IMG/VR virus record: IMGVR_UViG_3300042860_001373
Location: 1 to 30,650 of that record
Source of the DNA: a virus
DNA length: 30,650 nucleotides
Strand: one strand, 5' to 3'
In this document: one piece after another, positions 22,289 to 28,802 of the stretch
Layout of the letters: every line of letters begins with the position of its first letter
Position numbering within the stretch: position 1 is the stretch's first letter
Program-made: the position numbers and the translations under genes
Notes under the pieces: generated by a model
Told to the model about the DNA's origin: nothing
Seen by the model: only the letters and a program-made list of their open reading frames with translations
The model's database searches: none

Positions 22289-24979
22289 ATGCCATACGCC
22301 CTTGGCAGGCTCGACAAGATGTTCACGGCCGCAAACCTGAACAACCTTTACAGCCGATTCGATAAGAAGTGCCAGGCAGCGCTGAACGGCATGGGGCCGC
22401 TGTGGGCGAGTTCCCGGTTCTCGCCCTTTGCCCAATGGTCGGCGCCATTCCCGTATGGTGTGTGGTACGTCTACCGGAACGACCCGGAGACCGCCCTTAG
22501 GCTCAAGGACGATGGCGCCGTACCCAGCCCGAGCATTCCTGGCATTGGTTACTATCGCGACGAGCACAACCAGGTGGCCACGCGGATCGAGCTGTCCAAG
22601 CTGGAGAACAAGCACCTCGATGTGACTGGCGGCCAGGTCTACGTCGATCACCACAGCACCGTGGGAGATCCGTTCACCTGCGACATCGGCAAGATTCACT
22701 TCAGCTTCGAGCTGTTGCGCCGTGAGGTGGCCGGCATCGAGTACGATGTGCACCTCGGCTGGGATCCTGAGGTCGGATCTGGGCTCACGTCCTATGTGCG
22801 CGGCAGCCTCGGGCCTTCCGACCCCACCCTGCCTCCTGGACGGATCCACAAGCACAGGCTGGCGGTGGCCGAGATTGCCATCGAGGGCCTGACCGACTTC
22901 CGGATCCTGAACACCTACCAGCGTTACGACTGCTGGCGTGTCCACAACTGCGGGACCTCTACCGTGCAAGTGCTGCTGCAGTTGCCCGATGGCAGCGCTG
23001 ACAGGCAGTTCGTTGGTCCTGGAGCCGTCAGAGCATTCCGACGCCGCCAGGATGGCACCTGGGCTACGCGCTGGCCTAACGGTGGGTTTTGCTACCATTT
23101 CTTCCCGTACTTCCCGGGCGACGTGCCGTATTTCGCGGAGGGGCCACCGAGCTGGCAGGGCGCCAACACGTCGGCCTTCCTGGCCTTGGAACGGTCGGCC
23201 CAGGCCAACAACGTGGCCAACCCGTTCATCATGTTCGACTGGATGCACACCATGGATGCCCAGATCGACCCGGAGGTGCACCATGACATCCGGCAGGTCT
23301 ATCCCGGCACCTATGCCGACCCAGGGGACTTCCGGCAGCAACTCGGTGACTTGGTGTTCACCTGGGGACGTGCCCGGGTGCGCTATTATTTCGGATCCAG
23401 CGGTGAGGTCTCCGAGGAACGACTGGTCAATTTCCCGGGTGTTGGAAGCCTGGTGCAGCGCCTGGAAGGCCTTGGGATCACTGTGGTGCAGAATGCCACC
23501 AGCATTGAGCTGACCAGCGACCGCGGCCTGATCGAGATCAGCCCGGTCGATTGCAACATCTTCTGCGATTCAACGGCACCCAGGTGGCAGATCAGCAGCA
23601 CACCGCTTACCATCTCGACGGTTTATCCTCAGGGATTCTGGTCTGCCGGTAACGAGGCCACGATCTTCGACAAGGCCATCGACATCCGGCGCCGGCTGGC
23701 GGTTGAGGAGGGATTCCTCAACGATTACGATGATGTCCACGACATCACCGAGGACCGGGTCGGCCTACTCAGGCTGACACCTCAAGGACTGGTCTGCAGC
23801 GTCGGAAACCCGATTGGCATCGACGGAAACCTTCTGATCGACTACGAGGCCTATGCCACCTCAGGTGAGCTCTACGTCAGGAACCATGAGCCTGGTTTCG
23901 GTGTGGGCGCCTGGCAGAACTTCTACTTTTCCTCAAGCGACAAGACGGTGCTGATCGGGCCTTCACGGGTAAACAATGTCACCGGCCAATGGTTCTACCT
24001 GTTCCCGACCAAGATCGGCAACAATGTGGCGACCTCCAGTCTGTTCTACCAGGGCTCGATCAACGCTGCCTTCATCCCACCAGGAGGCCCTTGGGGATTC
24101 TCATCTGGCAACTACGACAACGAGCTGATGCGAGCCCAGTTCGGTAACCCTGACCAGCTTGCGACCGCTGGATTCGAGGCCGACTTCTGGGTCAACAAAT
24201 GGGGCGGCCCCAACGGCGTCGATGCCTCGGTGCGAATCCCAGGCAGCCCAAATAAAACACCTAAGTTCGCACAAGGGCCGACTGGTCTATTCCAGGCAGG
24301 GATCGACGACATCTTCAAAGATCGAGAGGGATCTCGTTTTGCATCGACGGTGCCGCTGCAGACCTCGAACACGGTGGCCACCTACCAAGACAGGCTGACC
24401 TCGATCAAGTTCGACAATGGAGGCCACATTGACGATGTGTTCGACATTCCATACCGGCCCCTACTGACACTCAACAGCGGCCCCGGCAGCGGCCCATTCT
24501 TCCACAAGATCCCCAAGAGCGCCTGGCTCTGGGACCTGATGCAGTGGCGCGTCGACTCCTGGACCCGCTCAGACTGCCTCTGCACCATGGACAAGGCCCC
24601 GGGGCTTCCTGCCTTCTTTGGCACCGGTTACGAGCCCGACTTCGACGAGGACGCCTGGTATCTCGACCAGGCCGGCTACGATCTCCTGACCGGCTACGGT
24701 GTGCAGTGTTTTGCCAGCCAGGACAGTTTCGGCACCGACTACTGGTTCGTCCCGCCGCAGAACCTGCAGACCTGGTGCCGTAAGTTTGGCTTCACCTCGG
24801 GCAACTGGCAGACCGAGAACGGTCAGCCGACAGAGTTTCCTGCGGTCCTGGCCACCCGGGTGAAGCCCTACCGCAGCTACTCCGAACGCGAGACTCAGGT
24901 GATCGCCAGTTACTTCGACGCCACCACCAACGATCAGAAGTACCTGACCTTGAGTTTGGTGGATCTGAAGGGAATTTGA
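22289..24979 (+). CDS. Large tail-tip / receptor-binding candidate, 896 aa
   Basis: The longest protein in the window and last of the structural cluster. It is rich in aromatic residues (many W, Y and F) and Gly/Pro loops, without a signal peptide or coiled coil. I recognise no catalytic or fibre motif. Regions such as YHFFPYFPGDVPYFAEG and GYYRDEHNQVATRIEL look like globular beta domains. Its size and position after the distal-tail genes suggest the central tail tip, a tail-associated enzyme or the adhesin. The stop lies within the first of three TTTGACCCC boxes. Confidence is high for coding, low for role. Confidence 0.85.
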   Translation: MPYALGRLDKMFTAANLNNLYSRFDKKCQAALNGMGPLWASSRFSPFAQWSAPFPYGVWYVYRNDPETALRLKDDGAVPSPSIPGIGYYRDEHNQVATRIELSKLENKHLDVTGGQVYVDHHSTVGDPFTCDIGKIHFSFELLRREVAGIEYDVHLGWDPEVGSGLTSYVRGSLGPSDPTLPPGRIHKHRLAVAEIAIEGLTDFRILNTYQRYDCWRVHNCGTSTVQVLLQLPDGSADRQFVGPGAVRAFRRRQDGTWATRWPNGGFCYHFFPYFPGDVPYFAEGPPSWQGANTSAFLALERSAQANNVANPFIMFDWMHTMDAQIDPEVHHDIRQVYPGTYADPGDFRQQLGDLVFTWGRARVRYYFGSSGEVSEERLVNFPGVGSLVQRLEGLGITVVQNATSIELTSDRGLIEISPVDCNIFCDSTAPRWQISSTPLTISTVYPQGFWSAGNEATIFDKAIDIRRRLAVEEGFLNDYDDVHDITEDRVGLLRLTPQGLVCSVGNPIGIDGNLLIDYEAYATSGELYVRNHEPGFGVGAWQNFYFSSSDKTVLIGPSRVNNVTGQWFYLFPTKIGNNVATSSLFYQGSINAAFIPPGGPWGFSSGNYDNELMRAQFGNPDQLATAGFEADFWVNKWGGPNGVDASVRIPGSPNKTPKFAQGPTGLFQAGIDDIFKDREGSRFASTVPLQTSNTVATYQDRLTSIKFDNGGHIDDVFDIPYRPLLTLNSGPGSGPFFHKIPKSAWLWDLMQWRVDSWTRSDCLCTMDKAPGLPAFFGTGYEPDFDEDAWYLDQAGYDLLTGYGVQCFASQDSFGTDYWFVPPQNLQTWCRKFGFTSGNWQTENGQPTEFPAVLATRVKPYRSYSERETQVIASYFDATTNDQKYLTLSLVDLKGI

Positions 24980-25007
24980 CCCCTGTTTGACCCCCGTTTG
25001 ACCCGCA
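24975..25007 (+). promoter_or_regulatory. Three TTTGACCC boxes at exact 11-bp spacing
   Basis: TTTGACCC begins at 24975, 24986 and 24997. The first overlaps the stop codon of the large tail gene. One helical turn between boxes places them on the same DNA face, as for cooperative operators or iterons. TTGACC is also -35-like, but no -10 box lies at 16-18 bases. Confidence 0.5.
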
Positions 25008-25030
25008 TAAACATTGTGTTTTCTTCAAAA

Positions 25031-25058
25031 TCTACAGAAAAACAGTTTTCTCTGTAGA
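25031..25058 (+). promoter_or_regulatory. Inverted repeat in the late/early junction
   Basis: TCTACAGA (25031-25038) mirrors TCTGTAGA (25051-25058), with AAAA/TTTT extending the stem past one unpaired C to a three-base loop. It lies between the end of the structural genes and the next leader, just after the three 11-bp boxes. It could be an operator or a terminator, but no T tract follows the stem. Confidence 0.5.
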
Positions 25059-25124
25059 CGGAAGGCAGCGAATGGGGCATCTTGATCACGTCGAAAGCAA
25101 CACCACAGCAAACCAAAGCAAAAC

Positions 25125-25352
25125 ATGAGCAACATCACCATCAAGTTCGAGAATGTGCCCACCATCGAAGAACACAAAGCAATTGATGCTCTTCGCTTGG
25201 CCGGCAACAACCTGACCCGCAACGAGGCCGCCTCTGTTCTTCGTGATATGGTCAAGGCCGCTTACGTTCACATCGGTGGCGGCCACATCGCCCTTTGCCG
25301 CGGCTGGAATCGAGTGGCCCTTGTGACCAGCACACACCCCGACTGGAACTGA
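25125..25352 (+). CDS. Hypothetical protein, 75 aa
   Basis: Not recognised. The chain has a helical N-terminal half (TIEEHKAIDALRLAGNNLTR) and a short C-terminal beta part with VHIGGGHIALCRGWNRVALV. It may be a small nucleic-acid-binding protein. The leader AACCAAAGCAAAACA just before the ATG is repeated exactly upstream of the 25912 gene, which suggests shared translational control. It is the first gene after the 11-bp boxes and inverted repeat. Confidence 0.55.
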   Translation: MSNITIKFENVPTIEEHKAIDALRLAGNNLTRNEAASVLRDMVKAAYVHIGGGHIALCRGWNRVALVTSTHPDWN

Positions 25353-25365
25353 TTACCTTACGCCC

Positions 25366-25411
25366 GGATGGGGCGAATACCATCCACCGGGGGCGCGACC
25401 GGCCAACGCGC
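25366..25411 (+). promoter_or_regulatory. Double-hairpin leader with GGGGGCGCG element, copy 2
   Basis: GGATGG (25366-25371) pairs with CCATCC (25380-25385) around an 8-base loop. ACCGGGGGCGCG (25386-25397) follows, whose GCGCG can pair with CGCGC at 25407-25411. The second part repeats the leader at 2159-2187. The region leads the lysozyme-like gene. Confidence 0.5.
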
Positions 25412-25428
25412 AAACAACTCTCCAAACC

Positions 25429-25761
25429 ATGACCACTCTCTCCAACCTCATCAGCGCCCTGATCATCGTGGAGTCCTCCGGGAACGATCAGGCCATCGGC
25501 GACAACGGACGCGCCCTAGGGCCCCTGCAGATCCACCGCGGGGTGGTGCAGGACGTGAACCGGATTACCGGGAGCAACTACCGATGGGAATCAATGACCA
25601 ACCGAGCGCAGGCACGGGCAGTGTGCGAGGCCTACCTGCAACACTACGGCCGCGGCAAGACCACCGAGCAGCAGGCCCGGATCTGGAACGGAGGTCCCAC
25701 CGGTGACCGGAAGCCTGTGACACTTGCCTACTGGCGCCGCGTGCAGAAGGCGATTAAATGA
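25429..25761 (+). CDS. Small lysozyme / lytic transglycosylase-like endolysin, 110 aa
   Basis: The first 40 residues give the classic active-site pattern of SLT and goose-type lysozymes: ALIIVESSGND with candidate catalytic E15, then GDNGRALGPLQIHRG. The C-terminal part contains YLQHYGRGKTTEQQARIWNGG, which fits the same fold. It is short for a transglycosylase and has no signal peptide or binding domain, so it would need a holin to leave the cytoplasm. Candidate holins lie at 15523-15881. The ATG is 17 bases after the GGGGGCGCG leader. Confidence 0.75.
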   Translation: MTTLSNLISALIIVESSGNDQAIGDNGRALGPLQIHRGVVQDVNRITGSNYRWESMTNRAQARAVCEAYLQHYGRGKTTEQQARIWNGGPTGDRKPVTLAYWRRVQKAIK

Positions 25762-25876
25762 TTTTCTCACGGCACGGCTCGGCCCGGTAGGGCGCGGTAC
25801 GGCTTGGCCCGGCGGGGCAAGGCACGGCAGGGCTAGGCAAAACGCCTACCGGTGGGCGGTATCACCGGACACTTTC
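25761..25876 (+). repeat. GGCNN array plus hairpin, unit 1
   Basis: After the lysozyme stop comes ATTTTCTCAC, then fourteen pentamers GGCNN (two read GGTNN) from 25771 to 25840 in exact 5-base register. A hairpin follows: CCGGTG (25849-25854), loop GGCGGTAT, CACCGG (25863-25868). An ACACTTTC box ends the unit. GG every five bases also fits a two-tier G-quadruplex pattern (GG with three-base loops). Confidence 0.85.
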
Positions 25877-25911
25877 GTCAGTAACAACCAAGGCAACCAA
25901 AGCAAAACAAC

Positions 25912-26487
25912 ATGAAGCAAATCAAAGTCAAACTCACCGGGCTGCGGCCCCTCATCATGCACAACGGCGACATGGTGGATCACAAGAACCCATACGTCAT
26001 GGCGATCAAACGCATCACAGCCAAAGGAAGCAAAAACATGACTCCAAGCGATCACGACGAGCGCGACCGTCTGGAGTGGGAGGCCGGCCTTTACTGGTCC
26101 GAGGCTGAAGGCGGTCTGGTGCTGCCGTGCGACAACATCGAGAAATGTCTCAAGGACGGCGCCAAGAAGGCTCGCCTTGGTAAGAAGTTCGACGCCGCCG
26201 TCCTTTTGTCTGAGGCCGAGGCTGTGATTCATCACAGGAGAATCGGCCAGACCAAAGAGCAGATCTACTCCGACCCAGCCTTTACACTCCGGAAGCGAGT
26301 TGACCTCGGGATCATTCGAGTCAGGCCCATGGTTCCTTCTGGCTGGTGGACGACCTGCACCATTGAGTTCGATGAATCGGTTGTCTCGAAGGAGCAAGTG
26401 ATCGACGCAACACGCGAGGCTGGCGGATTGGTCGGCCTGGGCGACTGGCGACCGAAGTTCGGCCGGTTCACCGTCGAGGTGGTTTGA
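25912..26487 (+). CDS. RAMP-like glycine-loop protein of unknown function, 191 aa
   Basis: The N-terminus (MKQIKVKLTGLRPLIMHNGD) is a beta-strand plus a helix starting region. The C-terminal GLVGLGDWRPKFGRFTVEVV has a glycine-rich loop like that of ferredoxin-fold RAMP RNA-binding proteins. I believe similar sequences (GIGDWRP, GRF) are widespread phage proteins without assigned function. Residues 34-60 are charged. It is flanked by four GGCNN/hairpin units, one upstream and three downstream, suggesting it binds or depends on them. The leader AACCAAAGCAAAACA is shared with 25125. Catalytic residues are not evident. The RAMP assignment is an inference. Confidence 0.55.
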   Translation: MKQIKVKLTGLRPLIMHNGDMVDHKNPYVMAIKRITAKGSKNMTPSDHDERDRLEWEAGLYWSEAEGGLVLPCDNIEKCLKDGAKKARLGKKFDAAVLLSEAEAVIHHRRIGQTKEQIYSDPAFTLRKRVDLGIIRVRPMVPSGWWTTCTIEFDESVVSKEQVIDATREAGGLVGLGDWRPKFGRFTVEVV

Positions 26488-26571
26488 ATTTCTCGAGGTT
26501 GGGCACGGCAAGCCGGGGCATGGCCTGGCGAGGCGTGGCATAGCAACACGCGACCCGGCGCGGTATCCGGG
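26488..26571 (+). repeat. GGCNN array plus hairpin, unit 2
   Basis: Begins AATTTCTC directly after the stop codon. About ten pentamers follow in 5-base register from 26497 to 26544, mostly GGCNN with one GCC and a last AGC. The hairpin is CCCGG (26554-26558), loop CGCGGTAT, CCGGG (26567-26571). The loop again contains CGGTA. Confidence 0.85.
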
Positions 26572-26665
26572 ACAATTTCTCGCGGCGTGTCCAGGCATGG
26601 GCATCGGCCGGGCTGGGCCGGGCACGGCTCGGCAGGGCAATACGTCACTGGGTACGGTAACCCAG
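26572..26665 (+). repeat. GGCNN array plus hairpin, unit 3
   Basis: Opens with ACAATTTCTC. GGC recurs at 26584, 26594, 26600, then every five bases from 26606 to 26636. The early part has slipped register by one base twice. The hairpin is CTGGG (26648-26652), loop TACGGTAA, CCCAG (26661-26665). One further T-A pair can close the loop. Confidence 0.85.
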
Positions 26666-26777
26666 ACAATTTTCTCAAGGCGTGGCATGGCCCGGTCCGG
26701 CTGGGCAAGGCTTGGTGCGGCGGGGCTAGGCGGGGCGCGGCAACAACGCTTTCCGGTGTGCGGTAACACCGGGCAAC
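26666..26777 (+). repeat. GGCNN array plus hairpin, unit 4
   Basis: Opens with ACAATTTTCTC. Thirteen pentamers (eleven GGC, two GGT) run in exact register from 26679 to 26741. The hairpin is CCGGTG (26753-26758), loop TGCGGTAA, CACCGG (26767-26772). GCAACTTTC follows, ten bases before the next gene's ATG. Confidence 0.85.
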
Positions 26778-26786
26778 TTTCAGCAA

Positions 26787-27263
26787 ATGGAAACACAAGA
26801 CATGATCAACGAAGAAGAAGTCCGGCGCCTTCCGCTCTGGAAGGACTGGATCGACCGCAACGAGCACCGGCTGGCCTACGGCCTGACCGTGACCATCGAG
26901 GAGATGGAGACAGCCCTGGAGGAGAAGGCCAACTCCATGGCCTTCCAGATGGCTGTGCACAACATCCGGGTGCTGCTGCGGCAGCGTGGCATGAACTTCA
27001 GCCAGCGGGGCCTCCGCGGGGCCGGCTTCCAGATCCTGCCGCCCAACACCAACGCCGACGAAATGGAGCACCTGAACCGGGTGGCCTTGAACAGCCTCAA
27101 GGCCTCGGTGATTCTGGGCACCAAGACTAATCTCAACCTACTCTCCGACTGCGAGCGCAAACGGCACGAGGCGGTCACCGAGAAGATGGCGCACAGGCTG
27201 GCCCTCCTGGGACGGTCGAACGCTGGCCTCGGCCAGGAGATCGCAAAGCAGATTACCCAATGA
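26787..27263 (+). CDS. Hypothetical helical protein, 158 aa
   Basis: Not recognised. A largely helical chain (VTIEEMETALEEKANSMAF, then LNRVALNSLKASVILG) with a short charged start. It is downstream of the third GGCNN/hairpin unit in a row, with no Shine-Dalgarno motif (TTTCAGCAAATGG). It overlaps the next small gene as ATGA and so begins the continuous chain of coupled genes that runs to the end. A recombination or DNA-binding role is possible because a RuvC-like gene is close. Confidence 0.55.
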   Translation: METQDMINEEEVRRLPLWKDWIDRNEHRLAYGLTVTIEEMETALEEKANSMAFQMAVHNIRVLLRQRGMNFSQRGLRGAGFQILPPNTNADEMEHLNRVALNSLKASVILGTKTNLNLLSDCERKRHEAVTEKMAHRLALLGRSNAGLGQEIAKQITQ

Positions 27264-27397
27264 TCAAACCTAAAACCATCAACGTGACACCAACCACCCA
27301 TCAAAAACTGCGAGCCTACTGCCTTGCCAACGGTCTTAAGATCCAGGCGTTGGCCGACCATGTGATCCTGTCCTGGCTAAGAAAGGCTGCCAAGTGA
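27260..27397 (+). CDS. Small RHH-like protein, 45 aa
   Basis: The sequence INVTPTTHQKLRAYCLANG then IQALADHVILSWL has the strand-helix-helix layout of ribbon-helix-helix DNA-binding proteins, with a polar strand at residues 6-11. At 45 residues it is close to the minimum for this fold. It overlaps both neighbours by four bases. It might regulate the coupled small-gene operon that follows. The family call is moderately supported. Confidence 0.6.
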   Translation: MIKPKTINVTPTTHQKLRAYCLANGLKIQALADHVILSWLRKAAK

Positions 27398-27849
27398 CCC
27401 GCATACTCGCAATCGACCCGGGAGCATCGGGCGGCCTGGCCTACCTCGGGCCATCTGGGATCGTCCTGAACTCAATGCCGGAGACCGACCAGGACATCAG
27501 CATCCTGGTGAGCGACAGGCTGGCGATCTCGGATGTCTGCTACATCGAGAAGGTCGGAGGCTATGTGGGCGGCAAGGGCGCCCCGGGCAGCTCGATGTTC
27601 AACTTCGGCTACAACGTCGGATTCCTGCACGGCCTGATCGCAGCGTCCAATACCCGGGTGATCGAGGTACCGCCGCAGCGCTGGCAGAAGACGATTGGGG
27701 CCGGCACCAAGGCGACGCATGGGACGAAGTGGAAGAGCCATCTCAAGGGCATTGCCCAGCAGCGCCAGCCCCGCCAAGTGATCACGCTGAAGACCGCGGA
27801 CGCTGTGCTGATCCTGGAGCACGCAATGATCTCGGAGGGGCTCAAATGA
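27394..27849 (+). CDS. RuvC-like Holliday junction resolvase, 151 aa
   Basis: RNase H-like fold signature: LAIDPGASGGLAYL with D8, CYIEKVGG with E52, VPPQRWQK in the middle, and TADAVLILEHA with D136 as the last acidic residue. The length matches phage RuvC-type resolvases. It would cleave four-way junctions in replicative intermediates before packaging. The GTG start overlaps the RHH-like gene as GTGA, and the stop overlaps the next gene. Confidence 0.82.
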   Translation: MTRILAIDPGASGGLAYLGPSGIVLNSMPETDQDISILVSDRLAISDVCYIEKVGGYVGGKGAPGSSMFNFGYNVGFLHGLIAASNTRVIEVPPQRWQKTIGAGTKATHGTKWKSHLKGIAQQRQPRQVITLKTADAVLILEHAMISEGLK

Positions 27850-28022
27850 CCATCGAAGAAATGAGAACCATCGACGCCACCAAAACGTACAAGGAGCTGG
27901 AGGATGCCAGGGAGCAGATCAAACGGTTGGAAACCGCTGGGGATATTCTGTGCGCCGCTGCCGCCTTCATGGGCTGGCATGATGAGATTGAGAAATGGAA
28001 CAAAGCGAAAGGAACCAAATGA
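27846..28022 (+). CDS. Small protein, paralogue of the 236 gene, 58 aa
   Basis: Begins MTIEEMRTIDATKTYKEL, nearly as in the 236-427 gene, and then diverges (DILCAAAAFMGWHDEI). A coiled-coil-like stretch REQIKRLE is also similar to a piece of the left-hand relative. It starts with ATGA at the RuvC-like stop. The shared head suggests both were built from the same parental cassette. Confidence 0.65.
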   Translation: MTIEEMRTIDATKTYKELEDAREQIKRLETAGDILCAAAAFMGWHDEIEKWNKAKGTK

Positions 28023-28207
28023 GCGGAATGAAAATCAGCTCGTTTATCAACGAGCCATGGCAGGTAGTCGGTTTGGATGCGATGAAACGAGGCCAGGATA
28101 TCTGCGATCGGAATGGAATGGCCAATCCAGAGGGATACATGGCGATGTGCGTCGGCCTGTGCGACATCATCCGCGAAATCAAAGAGGAAAAGAAGGAGGC
28201 CAAATGA
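28019..28207 (+). CDS. Small hypothetical protein, 62 aa
   Basis: MSGMKISSFINEPWQVVGLDAM... with a helical and Cys-containing C-terminal region (MCVGLCDIIREIKEEKKEAK). Start 28019 forms ATGA with the previous stop. An upstream in-frame ATG at 27995 would overlap more. Function unknown. Confidence 0.6.
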   Translation: MSGMKISSFINEPWQVVGLDAMKRGQDICDRNGMANPEGYMAMCVGLCDIIREIKEEKKEAK

Positions 28208-28404
28208 GCGAGCAAAACAAATCAGAGACTGTGCGACTTACATTTAAGGGATTGCTGTCCATCTACCTGCAAGATGAAAAAACGGTGATGGAAATCTACA
28301 ACGCAACCGAGCTGTGCTGCCGCAGGAACAATTGGGGCATCGCAATCGACGAGAGCAACCGGCTTGACTTCGTTCCGATGGTGAAGGTGGAGGAAACGGA
28401 ATGA
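28204..28404 (+). CDS. Small hypothetical protein, 66 aa
   Basis: The product begins MSEQNKSETVRLTFKGLLSI and contains a possible helical pair (DEKTVMEIYNATELCC). The start at 28204 is preferred, giving ATGA with the previous stop. Function unknown. It sits in the chain of coupled genes. Confidence 0.6.
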   Translation: MSEQNKSETVRLTFKGLLSIYLQDEKTVMEIYNATELCCRRNNWGIAIDESNRLDFVPMVKVEETE

Positions 28405-28802
28405 GCGACACCCTAATATCAGACTCAACACCGCACAACGTAGCCGAGTTGGGCATGCTGTGCAGGAGTCTCGAACGCGAACTAACCGCGTCTAACGAAC
28501 TCATCGTGCGGCTTCAAGCAGTCACCAACGACCCTCACGCGCTCTGGGTCAACTGGTTGCGTGGAACCGTCTCGCTTCCTGCTGGCATCGGGGATGTCCG
28601 GCAATATCAGGACCGCATCAAGCGGCTGGAGGAGGAGCTGGAGCGGACCAAGCAGGATCGGAACGCGATTGCGAAGAAAACCCGCGAGCCGCTGCTGTTG
28701 AAGCTCGATCATGCCGCCGAGCGCATCAAGCGGCTGGAGTCAGAGAACGACGCTCTCCGCGCCGATCTGCTGCTGTGGGAGAATGGAGGGCCGTTGCCAT
28801 GA
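28401..28802 (+). CDS. Coiled-coil protein, 133 aa
   Basis: Strong heptad-like helix at residues about 70-125 (YQDRIKRLEEELERTKQD, then AAERIKRLESENDALRADL). The head, MLCRSLERELTASNE, is similar to a stretch of the 29513 product (SLCRQLERELNEASE). It is probably a homo-oligomer. Function unknown. Confidence 0.65.
   Translation: MSDTLISDSTPHNVAELGMLCRSLERELTASNELIVRLQAVTNDPHALWVNWLRGTVSLPAGIGDVRQYQDRIKRLEEELERTKQDRNAIAKKTREPLLLKLDHAAERIKRLESENDALRADLLLWENGGPLP

Noticed and set aside
22280-23341. Long open frame on the minus strand (353 codons)
   Set aside because: It lies opposite the 896-residue tail gene in high-G+C sequence, where such shadows are common. The protein looks unnatural, with no motif.
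24998-25026. Sigma-70 promoter from the last TTGACC box
   Set aside because: The hexamer at the correct distance reads TTCTTC, not a -10 box. The three boxes are better explained as protein-binding sites.
26488-26777. CRISPR array
   Set aside because: Units recur with hairpins and conserved boxes, but the material between them is low-complexity GGCNN rather than unique spacers of fixed length. Repeats are not identical, and there are no cas genes.
25846-26796. Minus-strand open frame of 316 codons over the repeat units
   Set aside because: Its Pro/Ala/Arg-rich sequence comes from the GGCNN arrays read backward and from the opposite strand of the 25912 gene.
26597-27130. Plus-strand open frame of 177 codons from the repeat units into the next gene
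   Set aside because: It runs through the GGCNN arrays and out of frame with the 26787 gene. Its sequence is low complexity.
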